DNA of 64,000 bases, from contig JAOMMB010000003.1 in NCBI GenBank assembly GCA_028352435.1, forward strand, positions 1-64,000. The letters run 5' to 3'. This document shows, one piece after another, positions 11,004 through 22,522 of the stretch (positions within the stretch are counted from its first letter, which is position 1; every line of letters starts with the position of its first letter). The notes under the pieces are model-generated. The model had not been told where the DNA came from, did no database searches, and saw only the letters and a program-made list of their open reading frames with translations. The position numbers were made by a program, and so were the translations under genes. Origin of the DNA: Candidatus Thioglobus sp. (GTDB lineage Bacteria; Pseudomonadota; Gammaproteobacteria; PS1; Pseudothioglobaceae).

Positions 11004-11342
11004 TTAATGGTTTTCAGAGACTTGATTAATGGTGTACTTTGGAATCTCTACCACTAAGTCAGTGTCCCTCAACACTGACTGACAAGATAGGCGCGAATCT
11101 GGGTCTAAACCCCATGCTTTATCTAACATATCATCTTCTATTTCATCAGATTCAGCTAGTGAATCAAAACCTTCACGTACATAAATATGGCAAGTTGTAC
11201 AAGCATTTGACATTTCACAAGCATGTTCGATTTCAACATCGTTTGCAAGCATAGCATTACAAACTGTTTCCCCAGCTTTAGCTTCAATAACAATACCTTC
11301 TGGGCATAAATCATGGTGAGGTAAGATGATAATTTGTGGCAT
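11004..11342 (-). CDS. fdx: ISC system 2Fe-2S ferredoxin
   Basis: CEMSNACTTCHIYV 2Fe-2S motif, RLSCQ; end of isc cluster. Confidence 0.95.
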   Translation of the reverse strand: MPQIIILPHHDLCPEGIVIEAKAGETVCNAMLANDVEIEHACEMSNACTTCHIYVREGFDSLAESDEIEDDMLDKAWGLDPDSRLSCQSVLRDTDLVVEIPKYTINQVSENH

Positions 11343-11367
11343 GTTAATTTCCTAATTTTTCAGTGGG

Positions 11368-13212
11368 TTAAAATTCATCGACATTATGGCCTTGCATGGC
11401 TTTCATAACTGCAGTATTCATTCGCATTTCTACAAACTTTCCACAGACCTTTTCAAGGTTGTCTATTTTACTTTTAATAATTTTTTCGTCATTATCAAGA
11501 GCGACAGCTTCTAATTCGACTTTAGCTTCCAATATACTCTTAAGCATCTTTTTATCAAGCATATCCTGGTCTTTATCAAGGGCAGATTCAATAGCTTTAA
11601 GCGTTCTACTTGCATTTACTTGAACCTCATGAAGTTGTCTTGCATAAATATCAGATTTAGCAAAAAGAATAGAATCTTTAAGCATTTTCTCCATCTCGCC
11701 ATCGGTTAGACCATATGAAGGCTTAATAATTACTTCGGCCTTAACACCTGATATTTTCTCTGAAGCATTAACCGATAATAAGCCATCAGCATCTACTTGA
11801 AATTCTACGTGTATACGAGCATTACCAGCAACCATTGGTGGAATGCCTTTTAAATCAAACCGACCAAGAGATCGACAGTCTTTTACAAGCTCACGCTCAC
11901 CTTGTAAAACATGGATACTCATGGCAGTTTGCCCATCTTTAAAGGTGGTAAATTCTTGAGCGCGAGTAATAGGAATAGTGGTATTTCGATGAACTACCTT
12001 CTCTACCAATCCACCCATCGTTTCTAAGCCTAGCGATAATGGTAATACATCAAGTAATAACATTTCATCGGTTGACTTATTACCCGCTAGTAAATTTGCC
12101 TGAATAGCGGCACCTTTGGCAACAACCTCATCTGGATTAATAGAGCACAGTACCGGCTTAGCAAATAACTCACTCACCATTGATCGTACCAATGGCATGC
12201 GAGTAGAGCCACCAACCATAATAATATCTTTAACATCACTCATGTCTACTTGCGCATCACGAAGTGCGCGCTTAACCAGTAATAAGGTACGCTTAATAAG
12301 TTTTGTAGATAATTCGTCGAATTTTTCTCGTGTAATTTTATAAGGGGTTTTAATGCAATCAAATTCTGCAAGATCCTTAGTACTTAATGTTTCTTTAGCC
12401 ACACGAGAAAATTGCTTAATTTTTTGTATTTGAGCGGGTGTAAGCTCAGTAATGCCCATTTTTTCAATACAGTCATCAATAATTAGCTGATCAAAATCAT
12501 CACCGCCTAGGGTTGAATCACCGCCAGTAGCTAATACTTTAAAAACACCCTTACTAAAGCTCAAGATAGAGATGTCAAAAGTGCCACCACCTAAATCATA
12601 AATGGCATGAATACCCTCTTCACCGGACTCTAAACCATAAGCCACTGCAGCTGCTGTTGGCTCATTAAGTAAACGCAGCGTATTTAGCCCAGCCAAAGTG
12701 GCTGCATCTTTTGTTGCTTGACGCTGTGCGTCGTTAAAGTAAGCAGGAACAGTAATAACTGCTCCTACTAATTCTCCACCTAATGACTCTTCAGCACGCT
12801 GCTTTAAGGCGGATAAAATACTACTTGAAATTTCAACGGCAGATAAGTTACCCATAGCCGTATGAAATAAAACGTTATTGCCATTTTCAACCAGTTGATA
12901 AGGGCAATTTTTAAATTCTTTTACCTCTTTATATCCCAGCCCCATAAAACGCTTAACAGAGATAATGGTATTGGTTGGATCAGTTTTCGCATAAGGACAT
13001 GCGTCACAACCAACGGTTAGCTTATTATCTTTGCCACAATGTACAACTGATGGAAGAATTGATTCATTGTTTTCGTCAGTAAGAACAACACTTTGGCCAC
13101 TCTTCACAGAAGCTACCAATGAATTTGTAGTACCTAGATCAATACCAATCGCTAATTTATGCTGGTGAGGAGCGCTAGATTGTCCAGGCTCAGATATTTG
13201 TAATAATGCCAT
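11368..13212 (-). CDS. hscA: Fe-S protein assembly chaperone HscA (Hsp70 family)
   Basis: [14 protein letters not shown], Hsp70 ATPase motifs; between hscB and fdx. Confidence 0.96.
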   Translation of the reverse strand: MALLQISEPGQSSAPHQHKLAIGIDLGTTNSLVASVKSGQSVVLTDENNESILPSVVHCGKDNKLTVGCDACPYAKTDPTNTIISVKRFMGLGYKEVKEFKNCPYQLVENGNNVLFHTAMGNLSAVEISSSILSALKQRAEESLGGELVGAVITVPAYFNDAQRQATKDAATLAGLNTLRLLNEPTAAAVAYGLESGEEGIHAIYDLGGGTFDISILSFSKGVFKVLATGGDSTLGGDDFDQLIIDDCIEKMGITELTPAQIQKIKQFSRVAKETLSTKDLAEFDCIKTPYKITREKFDELSTKLIKRTLLLVKRALRDAQVDMSDVKDIIMVGGSTRMPLVRSMVSELFAKPVLCSINPDEVVAKGAAIQANLLAGNKSTDEMLLLDVLPLSLGLETMGGLVEKVVHRNTTIPITRAQEFTTFKDGQTAMSIHVLQGERELVKDCRSLGRFDLKGIPPMVAGNARIHVEFQVDADGLLSVNASEKISGVKAEVIIKPSYGLTDGEMEKMLKDSILFAKSDIYARQLHEVQVNASRTLKAIESALDKDQDMLDKKMLKSILEAKVELEAVALDNDEKIIKSKIDNLEKVCGKFVEMRMNTAVMKAMQGHNVDEF

Positions 13213-13215
13213 TAC

Positions 13216-13731
13216 TTATATCCACTCATCCAATAGCTGCTTTGCTTGGAGATTTAGCTGCTCATAAAATTTTAGTTCTCTGACCATATTCTTAATTTGA
13301 TTTTTGTTTTGAGTGGAATTAAATGCTTCACTAATATTATCAATATTTTTCTTGATCTTGCTGGATATTTTTTCAATAAATTCATCTAACTCTAATTCAT
13401 CTTTATCAGCTTCAATTGCCTCTAACGCTTCTCTTAGTTCTATTTGTGACATTAAGAAGCTTACATCCATTTGCGTGTCTTTTTCATCGAAAGCATTAAT
13501 ACCTTCTAACTCAAGAAGATAAGTTGAACGCAATAATGCCGACTTTAATGTGTCATAAGCCGTATTAATTAAAGAAGTATTTTGTAGTGCCAGATTTTTC
13601 TCTTTATCACCACTGATAGCAAAGTTATCAGGATGAAACTTTGCCACTTGCTGCTGATAAGCAGATTCAAGCTTTGCTAGGTCGGTATTAAAATTTGGCG
13701 TTAATGAAAATAACTCGAAATAGTTTTTCAT
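13216..13731 (-). CDS. hscB: Co-chaperone HscB
   Basis: J-domain-like N-terminus with HPD (AKFHPDNF); isc context. Confidence 0.93.
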   Translation of the reverse strand: MKNYFELFSLTPNFNTDLAKLESAYQQQVAKFHPDNFAISGDKEKNLALQNTSLINTAYDTLKSALLRSTYLLELEGINAFDEKDTQMDVSFLMSQIELREALEAIEADKDELELDEFIEKISSKIKKNIDNISEAFNSTQNKNQIKNMVRELKFYEQLNLQAKQLLDEWI

Positions 13732-13756
13732 AGATCTTGAAGAATTATACGATTAG

Positions 13757-14080
13757 CTATACAGTGAACGATTCGCCACAGCCACATTCAGCTTTAGCAT
13801 TAGGATTGTTAAATTCAAAACCTTCATTTAACCCCTCTTTAACGTAATCAACTTCAGTACCATCAAGATAGATCAAACTTTTAGCGTCAATAATAACTTG
13901 AACACCATTATTTTCAAACACTGTGTCGTCATTATTGGTGCTATCAACAAATTCGATGTTATAGCCTAATCCTGAACAACCAGTCGTTTGCACACTAAGG
14001 CGTATACCAATACCAGAACCACGATTAGTTAAAAAATTGACAACACGCTTGGCAGCAGTGTCTGTTAAGCTTATTGCCAT
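13757..14080 (-). CDS. iscA: Iron-sulfur assembly protein IscA
   Basis: TTGCSGLGY and CGCGESFTV conserved Cys motifs. Confidence 0.95.
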   Translation of the reverse strand: MAISLTDTAAKRVVNFLTNRGSGIGIRLSVQTTGCSGLGYNIEFVDSTNNDDTVFENNGVQVIIDAKSLIYLDGTEVDYVKEGLNEGFEFNNPNAKAECGCGESFTV

Positions 14081-14086
14081 AGCGAG

Positions 14087-14464
14087 TTATGCTTTACTTT
14101 TAATATCGTTAATGGCAGCCTTAATTGCATCTTCTGCAAGAACTGAACAATGTATCTTAACAGGCGGTAATGCTAGCTCTTCAGCGATATCAGTATTTTT
14201 GATTTCTGATGCCTCATCAAGTGTTTTACCTTTAACCCATTCTGTTAACAACGAGCTAGATGCAATTGCTGAACCACAACCATATGTTTTAAACTTAGCG
14301 TCTTCAATGACGCCCTCATCGTTAATCTGAATTTGAAGACGCATTACATCACCACAAGCTGGTGCACCGACCATGCCAGTACCTACATTTTTTGCATCTT
14401 TATCTAGTACACCAACGTTGCGAGGATTCTCATAATGATCTAGTACCTTTTCACCGTATGCCAT
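14087..14464 (-). CDS. iscU: Fe-S scaffold protein IscU
   Basis: VGAPACGDVMRLQI, KTYGCGSAIASSS, LPPVKIHCSVLAEDA. Confidence 0.97.
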   Translation of the reverse strand: MAYGEKVLDHYENPRNVGVLDKDAKNVGTGMVGAPACGDVMRLQIQINDEGVIEDAKFKTYGCGSAIASSSLLTEWVKGKTLDEASEIKNTDIAEELALPPVKIHCSVLAEDAIKAAINDIKSKA

Positions 14465-14540
14465 GTTATTTCTCCTTTGTGTTTTATTGGGTTAGTGTAA
14501 TCTTTTTAGTGACTACTAACCCTTGTATATTTTAAGTAAT

Positions 14541-15755
14541 TTAGTGAGCAGCCCATTCAACTTTACTAATATCAATGCCGTCTTTGAACATATCCCAAAG
14601 TGGTGATAAATCACGTAATTTTTGAACTTTTTCACGCACCAAGTCGATTGCCTTGTCTATATCTTGCTCTGTAGTGTAACGGCCAATACTAAATCTAATT
14701 GATGAATGAGCTAGTTCGTCTGATAAACCTAACGCACGTAATACGTATGAAGGCTCAAGACTTGCTGATGTACAAGCAGACCCTGAAGATACAGCAATAT
14801 CGTTAATTGCCATCATTAAAGACTCGCCTTCAACATAGTTAAAACTAATATTTAGGTTGCCCGGAATACGAGAATCCATATCACCATTAATAACTACCTC
14901 TTCCATGCCATCAAAACCGGCAAGTAAGCGATCACGTAATATACCAAATCTTATGTACTCATCAGCCATTTCAGCATTAGCAATGGCAAAAGCTTCGCCC
15001 ATACCAACAATTTGGTGTGTAGCTAATGTACCAGAACGCATACCGCGCTCATGGCCGCCACCATGCATTTGTGCCTCTAGGCGGATTCTTGGTTTACGCT
15101 GCACATACAATGCACCCACACCCTTTGGACCATAAATTTTATGAGCTGAAAAACTCATTAAATCAACAGGAAGTTCTTTTAAATTAATTGGAACTTTTCC
15201 TGCAGATTGTGCTGCATCAACGTGAAAGAAAGTTTTATTTTCACGGCACAAGTTACCAATTGTTTCAATATCCTGAATCACACCAATTTCATTATTCACA
15301 TGCATGATTGACACTAAAATTGTATCTTCACGCATAGCAGCTTTCAAGACATTAATATCCAACAAGCCATTAGGCAATGGATCAAGATAATCTACCTCAT
15401 AGCCTTCACGCTCAAGCTGACGACAAGTATCTAAAACAGCTTTATGTTCTGTTTTTAGGGTAATGATATGTTTGCCATTTTTATGATAAAAATGCGCAAT
15501 ACCTTTAATAGCTAAATTATTTGATTCAGTTGCACCAGAAGTCCAAACAATCTCTTTCGTATCAGCACCAATTAAATCTGCAACTTGCTGACGAGCCTTT
15601 TTAACTGCTGTATCCGCTTGCCATCCATAAAAATGAGAATTTGAAGCGGGGTTGCCAAAATCACCTTCCATTGTCAAGTGTTTCATCATTTCTTCTGCGA
15701 CACGTTTATCAACTGGAGTTGTTGATGAGTAGTCCATGTAGATAGGGTTTGCCAT
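14541..15755 (-). CDS. iscS: Cysteine desulfurase IscS
   Basis: [34 protein letters not shown] Lys, [10 protein letters not shown] catalytic Cys loop. Confidence 0.97.
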   Translation of the reverse strand: MANPIYMDYSSTTPVDKRVAEEMMKHLTMEGDFGNPASNSHFYGWQADTAVKKARQQVADLIGADTKEIVWTSGATESNNLAIKGIAHFYHKNGKHIITLKTEHKAVLDTCRQLEREGYEVDYLDPLPNGLLDINVLKAAMREDTILVSIMHVNNEIGVIQDIETIGNLCRENKTFFHVDAAQSAGKVPINLKELPVDLMSFSAHKIYGPKGVGALYVQRKPRIRLEAQMHGGGHERGMRSGTLATHQIVGMGEAFAIANAEMADEYIRFGILRDRLLAGFDGMEEVVINGDMDSRIPGNLNISFNYVEGESLMMAINDIAVSSGSACTSASLEPSYVLRALGLSDELAHSSIRFSIGRYTTEQDIDKAIDLVREKVQKLRDLSPLWDMFKDGIDISKVEWAAH

Positions 15756-15759
15756 AATT

Positions 15760-16179
15760 TTATAATCCTTTAGTTAAGTTGTGATCGTCCATCACCATTT
15801 GCAAGGTTTTGCCGGACAAGAAAGTTCTAATTTGCTCACTTACTTCACACCATAATTGGTGAGAAATACACTGGCGTCCATTATTACAAGCAGACATACC
15901 TTTACAACGACGTAAATCAATATTTTCGTCAACTGCTTCAATAATCTGAGTTAAATTAATATCTTTAGCCGCTAATTCTAGCAAGTACCCGCCACCAGGG
16001 CCACGAACACTTTTGACTAATTCTGCACGACGCAATTTAGCAAAAAGTTGTTCTAAATAAGACAAAGAAATATTTTGTCGTTGGGAGATAATATCTAGGG
16101 TAATAGGCTTGCCCGTATCATTAGATGCTAAATCTAACATGGCAGTTACTGCGTAACGTCCTTTTGTTGTTAATTGCAT
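15760..16179 (-). CDS. iscR: Rrf2-family Fe-S regulator IscR
   Basis: [31 protein letters not shown] cluster ligands. Confidence 0.96.
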   Translation of the reverse strand: MQLTTKGRYAVTAMLDLASNDTGKPITLDIISQRQNISLSYLEQLFAKLRRAELVKSVRGPGGGYLLELAAKDINLTQIIEAVDENIDLRRCKGMSACNNGRQCISHQLWCEVSEQIRTFLSGKTLQMVMDDHNLTKGL

Positions 16180-16212
16180 ATTGGTCTCGTATATAGAAGT
16201 AAACAGATTATT

Positions 16213-16271
16213 ATTATATACTTAACCAACTATTTTAGTCAAGTAAAAAATATACTATTTTAGTCAGGTAT
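16213..16271 (-). promoter_or_regulatory. Predicted isc promoter with two IscR type-1-like sites
   Basis: Minus strand: ATACCTGACTAAAATAGTATATT (16249-16271) and TACTTGACTAAAATAGTTGGTTAAGTAT (16218-16245); -35 TTGACT, 18-nt spacer, -10 TATAAT, upstream of iscR. Confidence 0.8.
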
Positions 16272-16291
16272 AGAATTCATTAAAATTAAGG

Positions 16292-16990
16292 CTATTTACT
16301 CTCTATTTCCAAGTCATTAACAGAGCTATCTTTTTGATCTTTAATGTGTAATTCTTTAGAAACTTTATGCAGTTGAGAATCAACATCATGTAAATGCGAC
16401 AAAATTGAATTAATTGCTTTAATAGTAGGGTCATCTTCACTACCGCCTACTGCATAAGAATCAAAGCGATCTGACTTAATAGTCTTATCTTTAAGAACGC
16501 GCCCTGGCACACCTGCAACTGTCTTTCCAGCCTCAATGGACTTAACCACAACAGAATTCGAGCCCACCTTAACATGATCACCTAAAGTAATAGGGCCTAA
16601 AATTTTAGCACCAGCACCAATGACAACATTGTTACCTAAAGTTGGATGACGCTTGCCCTTATTCCAAGTAGTTCCACCCAAAGTAACACCATGATAAAGG
16701 GTCACATCATCGCCAATTTCAGCCGTTTCACCAATCACTACACCCATACCATGATCGATAAAAAATCGACGGCCAATAATCGCACCAGGGTGAATCTCAA
16801 TACCAGTAATCCAGCGAGAAAGCATCGAGATAAAACGAGCAAGCCATTTAAGCTTTAAAAGCCATAATCGGTGTGTTAGACGATAGAATAGCATTGCCTG
16901 AACACCCGAGTAACAAGTGATTATCTCAAAGGTATTTCTAGCTGCTGGGTCGCGTTCAAAAACGCTTTGAATGTCTTCAATAAATCTCAT
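16292..16990 (-). CDS. cysE: Serine O-acetyltransferase
   Basis: Left-handed beta-helix hexapeptides, [27 protein letters not shown]. Confidence 0.94.
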   Translation of the reverse strand: MRFIEDIQSVFERDPAARNTFEIITCYSGVQAMLFYRLTHRLWLLKLKWLARFISMLSRWITGIEIHPGAIIGRRFFIDHGMGVVIGETAEIGDDVTLYHGVTLGGTTWNKGKRHPTLGNNVVIGAGAKILGPITLGDHVKVGSNSVVVKSIEAGKTVAGVPGRVLKDKTIKSDRFDSYAVGGSEDDPTIKAINSILSHLHDVDSQLHKVSKELHIKDQKDSSVNDLEIESK

Positions 16991-17100
16991 GGCAAAATTA
17001 TATCATAAATTACTAATAAGCTAGGATCGGCAATTAAGACAATGAATAAGATTTAAGGATTGCAATATGCAATAGATGTAAAGACCCTATAGGAGTTATT

Positions 17101-17838
17101 TTAATCATTAACTTCATCTAGCATTGGTCTCATGGCACTAAGTAAATTTTTATATAGGTTTGGCGTGCGCTTTTCTTCGGTTAATAGCCACTGTTTAAAA
17201 TGGTCACGCTCAGTTGGCATAGTAAAACACGCCGGGCATGAATCAGCAATTACTGGCAAATTTGCAGTGGCTGCAAAATCTGCTAATTGCCTCTCCCGAA
17301 CATACGCCATAGGGCGAATAACTCGCAAATCTTTAGCGTCATTAATATAGTGCGCTTTCATAGTTTGAATCTTACCATTATGACACATGCTCATCATTAA
17401 ACTCTCAGCTAAGTCATCCAGATGCTGACCTAAAGCTAAGACATTGTAACCCTCGCGCCGCGCCACTTGATACATTAAGCCACGCTTAATGCGTGCACAA
17501 AACGAACAATAGGAGTCACCTTTCATGCTTTCCTTGGCTTGCTCCAAAATAGAGAACTCTTCAAAAAAATAAGGAGTGTCAAATTTCTTAAAGAAGGTTT
17601 CTAATGCCTGCGGCTCAAACCCTTCAACCTGAGGGTCAATGGTTACTATTCCTAAATCAAAATTAATCGGCGCATGACGTTGAAAATGTCTTAGCAAGTG
17701 AAACAAGCTCAAAGAATCTTTGCCGCCAGAAACAGCCAGCAATATCTTGTCACCCTCTTTGATCATGCTGAAGTCATTAATAGCGCGACCTACTGGCTTA
17801 ATCAATAACTTTGGTAGTACTACTCTTGGTATAACCAT
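17101..17838 (-). CDS. ttcA: tRNA 2-thiocytidine(32) synthetase TtcA
   Basis: SGGKDSLSLFHLL PP-loop, CSFCARIKRG CxxC, HLDDLAESLMM. Confidence 0.93.
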   Translation of the reverse strand: MVIPRVVLPKLLIKPVGRAINDFSMIKEGDKILLAVSGGKDSLSLFHLLRHFQRHAPINFDLGIVTIDPQVEGFEPQALETFFKKFDTPYFFEEFSILEQAKESMKGDSYCSFCARIKRGLMYQVARREGYNVLALGQHLDDLAESLMMSMCHNGKIQTMKAHYINDAKDLRVIRPMAYVRERQLADFAATANLPVIADSCPACFTMPTERDHFKQWLLTEEKRTPNLYKNLLSAMRPMLDEVND

Positions 17839-19565
17839 TTCTGCTGTTGTTTTAGAATGTTATCATCAAGCTCTGTGTTTAAGCTTAACTTGCAAAACGT
17901 TGGTGTTGTTTTACCAATCATGACTGGAATTTCTAATAATAATTCATCACGCAAAACGCCAATTTTGATCACCTCTCCTAAGCCAAACTTATTAATCTCA
18001 GCAATCAAGGCTTTATCCTTTAACTGCTGGTAGTTAACACTAACAATTTTATCACCCACATACAGTCCGGCACGTTGTGCAGTGGTATCTGCAAATACTT
18101 GAATAATGTGGCTATAGTCATCCTGGGTTTTAATTGTCAAACCAAAATCTGATAAATCTTCAGAATAGCTAACAAACTCGCAATTAACTCCAACATAGGC
18201 AAAACTTAGTTGTAATGGCAGCTCTTTTACACCATACAAATAATCATCAAAGAAAACTGTTAGATCATCATCAATCAATTCATTCACAATTAACTGAATA
18301 GTGTTATTTTCCAGGCCAGTGTCTTGATAGTGCACCCATGCATGGCGTAAAACATCATCTAGTGACTTTGCATCCTGGGTTTGTTTTCTGATTTCAATAT
18401 CCAGCACAAAAGCTAATAAAGCACCTTTAGTGTAATAACTAACAATGGCATTAGCCGCGTTTTCATCTTGCTGATAAAATTTAGTCCATGTCTCATAGCT
18501 AGACTCTGCTAATGACTGCGTAAAGCGCCCTGTTGATTTTTGCACGCGGGTAACGGTTTGCGCAAATAACGTCAGATACTGCTCTGGTTTTAATAGCTTT
18601 GATCTAAGCAAGGATAACTCGTCATAATAAGAGGTAAAGCCTTCAAAAATCCATAACTGCTCAGTATAGTTTTCACGGCTTAAATCTAGCTGATGAAAAT
18701 TAGCAGGCTTAATGGTTTTAACCCACCAAGAATGGAAATATTCATGTGAACAAAGCGCTAAAAAACGAGTGTACTGATTATTAATATCACCTATATTAAT
18801 TTCAGGCAACTCTTTTCTTGAGCAAATCAAACAACATGAGTTTTTATGCTCTAGGCCGCCATAACCTTGGGTTCTGACCAGAGTTAAAAATAAGTAATCA
18901 TCAAAAGGCATGTCATTGTTAAAAAAAGCGACATGATGCTGGCAAATAGTTTTCAAGTCTTGCTTTAAACGAGAAATATCGGCATTTTGCATGCCGGTCA
19001 AAGTCATTTGATGTTTAACATTGTTCACTTCAAAATCAAACAATGTGAAATCAGACATTTCAACGGGGTGATCAATTAAATCTTGATAATCATTTGCCTC
19101 AAAATTTAAAGTAGAAATTTTCTTAAGCCCTGTAGCAATCGACCAATTACCTTGTGTTTGGCTACTTTCTGCAGGTTTAATGCTTAGTTCACATTTTTCA
19201 TTTTCAAAGCCTAGTGGCAACAAAAACACACTGGTGCCATTAAAAAATGCCCTTTCATTAGTAAGATAAGCACTTCTTACTGATAAATCAAAGGCATACA
19301 CTTTATAATTTAAAGTAATTTCACCATTACATGGGCTAGTAATCCAGTGATTTTTATCTATTGACTTAATCTCTAGCACTTGTTCGCAACAATACGCCTG
19401 AATACTAACTATATTTTTAGCAAAATCTCGAATTAGATAGCTTCCAGGAATCCAACTTGGTAGAGAGAAAACTTGGCCTAATGGATTGGGATTTTGAAGT
19501 TTAAGTTCAACCTCAAACAAGTGAGCATGTAAATTTTTTGGGGTAATTGTATATTTAATTGCCAC
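17820..19565 (-). CDS. M61-family glycyl aminopeptidase-like peptidase with PDZ domain
   Basis: HEYFHSWWVKTIKPANF zinc motif, C-terminal PDZ-like region (TTAQRAGLYVGDKIVSVN). Confidence 0.88.
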   Translation of the reverse strand: MAIKYTITPKNLHAHLFEVELKLQNPNPLGQVFSLPSWIPGSYLIRDFAKNIVSIQAYCCEQVLEIKSIDKNHWITSPCNGEITLNYKVYAFDLSVRSAYLTNERAFFNGTSVFLLPLGFENEKCELSIKPAESSQTQGNWSIATGLKKISTLNFEANDYQDLIDHPVEMSDFTLFDFEVNNVKHQMTLTGMQNADISRLKQDLKTICQHHVAFFNNDMPFDDYLFLTLVRTQGYGGLEHKNSCCLICSRKELPEINIGDINNQYTRFLALCSHEYFHSWWVKTIKPANFHQLDLSRENYTEQLWIFEGFTSYYDELSLLRSKLLKPEQYLTLFAQTVTRVQKSTGRFTQSLAESSYETWTKFYQQDENAANAIVSYYTKGALLAFVLDIEIRKQTQDAKSLDDVLRHAWVHYQDTGLENNTIQLIVNELIDDDLTVFFDDYLYGVKELPLQLSFAYVGVNCEFVSYSEDLSDFGLTIKTQDDYSHIIQVFADTTAQRAGLYVGDKIVSVNYQQLKDKALIAEINKFGLGEVIKIGVLRDELLLEIPVMIGKTTPTFCKLSLNTELDDNILKQQQKWLYQE

Positions 19566-20875
19566 TACAACAGCTGATCAACAGCCGCTTGAAACTCTAA
19601 TACAGATTTTTGATACTTAAGCGCAGCTTGTGCATAGCTTGAGCGAACCTCTTGAACGTTGTTTTGCGCTGAAATTACAAAACTAACTGGAGAATTTCCT
19701 AATTCATAGCGGCGTTTTTCTTCTTGCGCTCTAGACTTTGCAATTTCAATTCGAGCTTGATATGAATTTAAAAGCTTGGCTAAATGGTCGACTTTCTTGT
19801 CAAGTACACTTGCCTGAATGGTTAGCTTTAACAACAACTCAGCTGTATTTTCTTTGGCCTTAGTAATTTCTATTTGGGTTTTTCCTAGTGCAGATTTTGC
19901 TTTCGTATTACCCAATGGATAACTTAGGCCTAATCCTACATTCCAAATATCATCTATATCTCGCCCAGCGCCTAAATTTAAATCTAGCTTTAACTCGGTG
20001 TTATTTTTATCACTTTTTAATTGTCTTGTAAGCAGCTCTTGCTCAAGCTTTGCCACTTTCATTTCAGTAGTGTTTACTTGTAAATGTTTGCGCAAATTTC
20101 CCAAATTTGATTGATATAATTGATATAAATCAAACTCGCTACTCATAGATTGAGCAGGCATATCAAGAGTGATCGCAAGCTCTTGCTTTAATAAATCTAA
20201 ATCTTGCTCAGCTTGCAGATGCTTCTGATAGGCGCGCTGATAGGCATCTTCTTGTAACAATACATCCACCTTATCAACCACTGATTGAGAAAACTTATCT
20301 TTTACAAGCTTCAACTCTTTCTCAGCCAGTTCAAGTCGGCTACTCGTTAAAGAAAACTGTTGCTGAGCATGGCTTAAATCTACCAGCTTAAATAATTGAG
20401 TCAATACAAATGCCTCTTCACTTTGCTCTAATTTAAGCGAGGTGATATCAGTTTTAATACTTGATAAGTCAGTTAACAATCGATCGTTAACACCATTTAC
20501 ATTTTTTAGCAAAGGTAATGTGTAATTAACCAAAAATTTATCACTGGTTAATGCAGTTGTTTTACTCGAGATATCACTCCAAGACTTACTAATGGAAACA
20601 TCTGCACCCGTTTTTACCAACTTGTGCGTTGCAGTGATGCTGCCACTAGAGATTTGTTTATTTAGCTTATTTTCAGAGTCTATTGAGCTTCCAAGTACCC
20701 AATCCTGATTGGCAGTGCTAGCAACATAATCAAGCTGTGAAGATTGCTTCTCAAGACCTTGCTGAGTGAAAAATGGATGTGTGTTTTTTAAACGATCAAC
20801 AAATTCAATTTGGGTCATTGCCGTAGCATTTGTGCTTAATAATAAAGCAATACTTAAATTTAGAGTTTTGTTCAT
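19565..20875 (-). CDS. TolC-family outer membrane efflux-like protein
   Basis: Signal peptide, coiled-coil-rich sequence, RRYELGNSPVSFVISAQNNVQEVRSSYAQAALKYQ. Confidence 0.78.
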   Translation of the reverse strand: MNKTLNLSIALLLSTNATAMTQIEFVDRLKNTHPFFTQQGLEKQSSQLDYVASTANQDWVLGSSIDSENKLNKQISSGSITATHKLVKTGADVSISKSWSDISSKTTALTSDKFLVNYTLPLLKNVNGVNDRLLTDLSSIKTDITSLKLEQSEEAFVLTQLFKLVDLSHAQQQFSLTSSRLELAEKELKLVKDKFSQSVVDKVDVLLQEDAYQRAYQKHLQAEQDLDLLKQELAITLDMPAQSMSSEFDLYQLYQSNLGNLRKHLQVNTTEMKVAKLEQELLTRQLKSDKNNTELKLDLNLGAGRDIDDIWNVGLGLSYPLGNTKAKSALGKTQIEITKAKENTAELLLKLTIQASVLDKKVDHLAKLLNSYQARIEIAKSRAQEEKRRYELGNSPVSFVISAQNNVQEVRSSYAQAALKYQKSVLEFQAAVDQLL

Positions 20876-21393
20876 TTTGCAATAGATTTTGTAATTTCGT
20901 TAATAATAGCGTATAGCTTCTTGCCCGTGGTGTCAATCACTATATCGGCTACTTCTTGGTAAAAAGATTCACGAGCCTTAAGTATATCTTTAATGGTTTG
21001 CTCTCGATTAGTAGAACGCTCCAACAAAGGTCTAGATTTTGATCTGGCAGTACGATTGACCAACTGCTCAACACTTGATGACAAATACACCACAAAGCTA
21101 TTATGTTTTAATAATTCTCGATTCTCAGGCTTGATAACAATACCGCCACCCGTTGCGATAACAATATTAGAAATCTCACATAAATCAGCCAACATGCTAG
21201 TTTCGCGATTGCGAAAACCCTCTTCGCCTTCCACATCAAAAATATGATCAATAGCAACGCCGGTACGAGCAACAATTTCAAAATCTGAATCAAAAAAATC
21301 ACGCTTAAGCACACAGGCTAGGCGTCGACCAACCGAAGTTTTGCCAGAACCCATTGGTCCGACTAAAACAATATTGGTCACTTTATCAGGCAT
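20872..21393 (-). CDS. aroK: Shikimate kinase
   Basis: VLVGPMGSGKTSVGRRLA Walker A, RETSMLADL, ATGGGIVIKPEN, RPLLE. Confidence 0.95.
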   Translation of the reverse strand: MPDKVTNIVLVGPMGSGKTSVGRRLACVLKRDFFDSDFEIVARTGVAIDHIFDVEGEEGFRNRETSMLADLCEISNIVIATGGGIVIKPENRELLKHNSFVVYLSSSVEQLVNRTARSKSRPLLERSTNREQTIKDILKARESFYQEVADIVIDTTGKKLYAIINEITKSIAK

Positions 21394-21399
21394 TATTAA

Positions 21400-21591
21400 T
21401 TAAATCAGTTCGTAACTTGCGCCGCAATAAGGACAAGTACCTTTGCCTTTATCATCAAACTGGATAAATACTTTCGGGTGCATATTCCATTGTTGTACAT
21501 CTTCTGGCGGACAGTGAAATGGCAAGTCTTTAGCCTCCACATTAGAGTGACTTACATATTGCTGTTGAGAATCGCCTACTATTTCATTCAT
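21400..21591 (-). CDS. Small zinc-finger domain protein (zf-CHCC / NDUFS6-like)
   Basis: FHCPPEDVQQWNMHPKVFIQFDDKGKGTCPYCGASYEL; internal ATG at 21591 preferred over the ORF-track start. Confidence 0.82.
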   Translation of the reverse strand: MNEIVGDSQQQYVSHSNVEAKDLPFHCPPEDVQQWNMHPKVFIQFDDKGKGTCPYCGASYELI

Positions 21592-22520
21592 TGACACTGT
21601 CCTTTTGCAATCCAAGATTGATACTGCTTATTACGTCCATAAACACAATCAAAATAAAGGCTTTGCAATACTTCAGTCACAGGCCCACGAGAACCGTTGC
21701 CAATAGTGCGATTATCTAATTCACGAATTGGTGTAACTTCCGCTGCAGTGCCTGTAAAGAAAGCCTCATCGGCGCAATAAACCTCATCACGAGTAATACG
21801 TTTTTCTACAACCTTGTAGCCCAAATCAGTGGCCAATGTGAATATTGCATCACGCGTAATACCTGCTAAAGCAGAAGTTAAATCTGGCGTGTAAATAACA
21901 CCATCACGCACGATAAAGAAGTTCTCACCACTACCTTCTGCTACAAAACCATCCACATCTAACAATAATGCTTCATCGTAACCATCTGTTAGCGCTTCTT
22001 GAAGTGCCAACATTGAATTAATGTAGTTACCGTTAGCTTTGGCTTTAGTCATAGAAATATTAACATGATGGCGCGTATAGCTTGAAGTCTTAATACGAAT
22101 ACCATTTTTCATATTATCTTCGCCCAAGTATGAACCCCATTCCCACGCAGCAATAATCGTATGAACTTTCAAGCCATCAGCACGAAGCCCCATGCCTTCT
22201 GAGCCATAAAAACACATTGGACGAATATAGGCACTATCCAAGTTATTCTTAGCAACCGCATCTTTTTGCGCTTGGTTAATTTCTTCTTTAGAAAAACCAA
22301 TATCCATATTCATAATTTTGGCTGAATTAAATAAGCGATCTGTATGCTCTTCAAGTCTAAAAATCGCTGGACCAGTAGCAGTTTCATAGGCACGAACACC
22401 TTCAAAAACGCCCATGCCGTAATGAAGCGTATGCGTTAATACATGAACCTTAGCCTCACGCCAATCTACCCACTCACCATCAAACCAAATTAAACCATCT
22501 CTGTCGTCAAATCCTGGCAT
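21588..22520 (-). CDS. ilvE: Branched-chain amino acid aminotransferase
   Basis: Class IV aminotransferase sequence: WFDGEWVDWREAKVHVLTHTLHYGMGVFEGVRAY, EGSGENFFIVRDG. Confidence 0.95.
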   Translation of the reverse strand: MPGFDDRDGLIWFDGEWVDWREAKVHVLTHTLHYGMGVFEGVRAYETATGPAIFRLEEHTDRLFNSAKIMNMDIGFSKEEINQAQKDAVAKNNLDSAYIRPMCFYGSEGMGLRADGLKVHTIIAAWEWGSYLGEDNMKNGIRIKTSSYTRHHVNISMTKAKANGNYINSMLALQEALTDGYDEALLLDVDGFVAEGSGENFFIVRDGVIYTPDLTSALAGITRDAIFTLATDLGYKVVEKRITRDEVYCADEAFFTGTAAEVTPIRELDNRTIGNGSRGPVTEVLQSLYFDCVYGRNKQYQSWIAKGQCQ

Positions 22521-22522
22521 TT

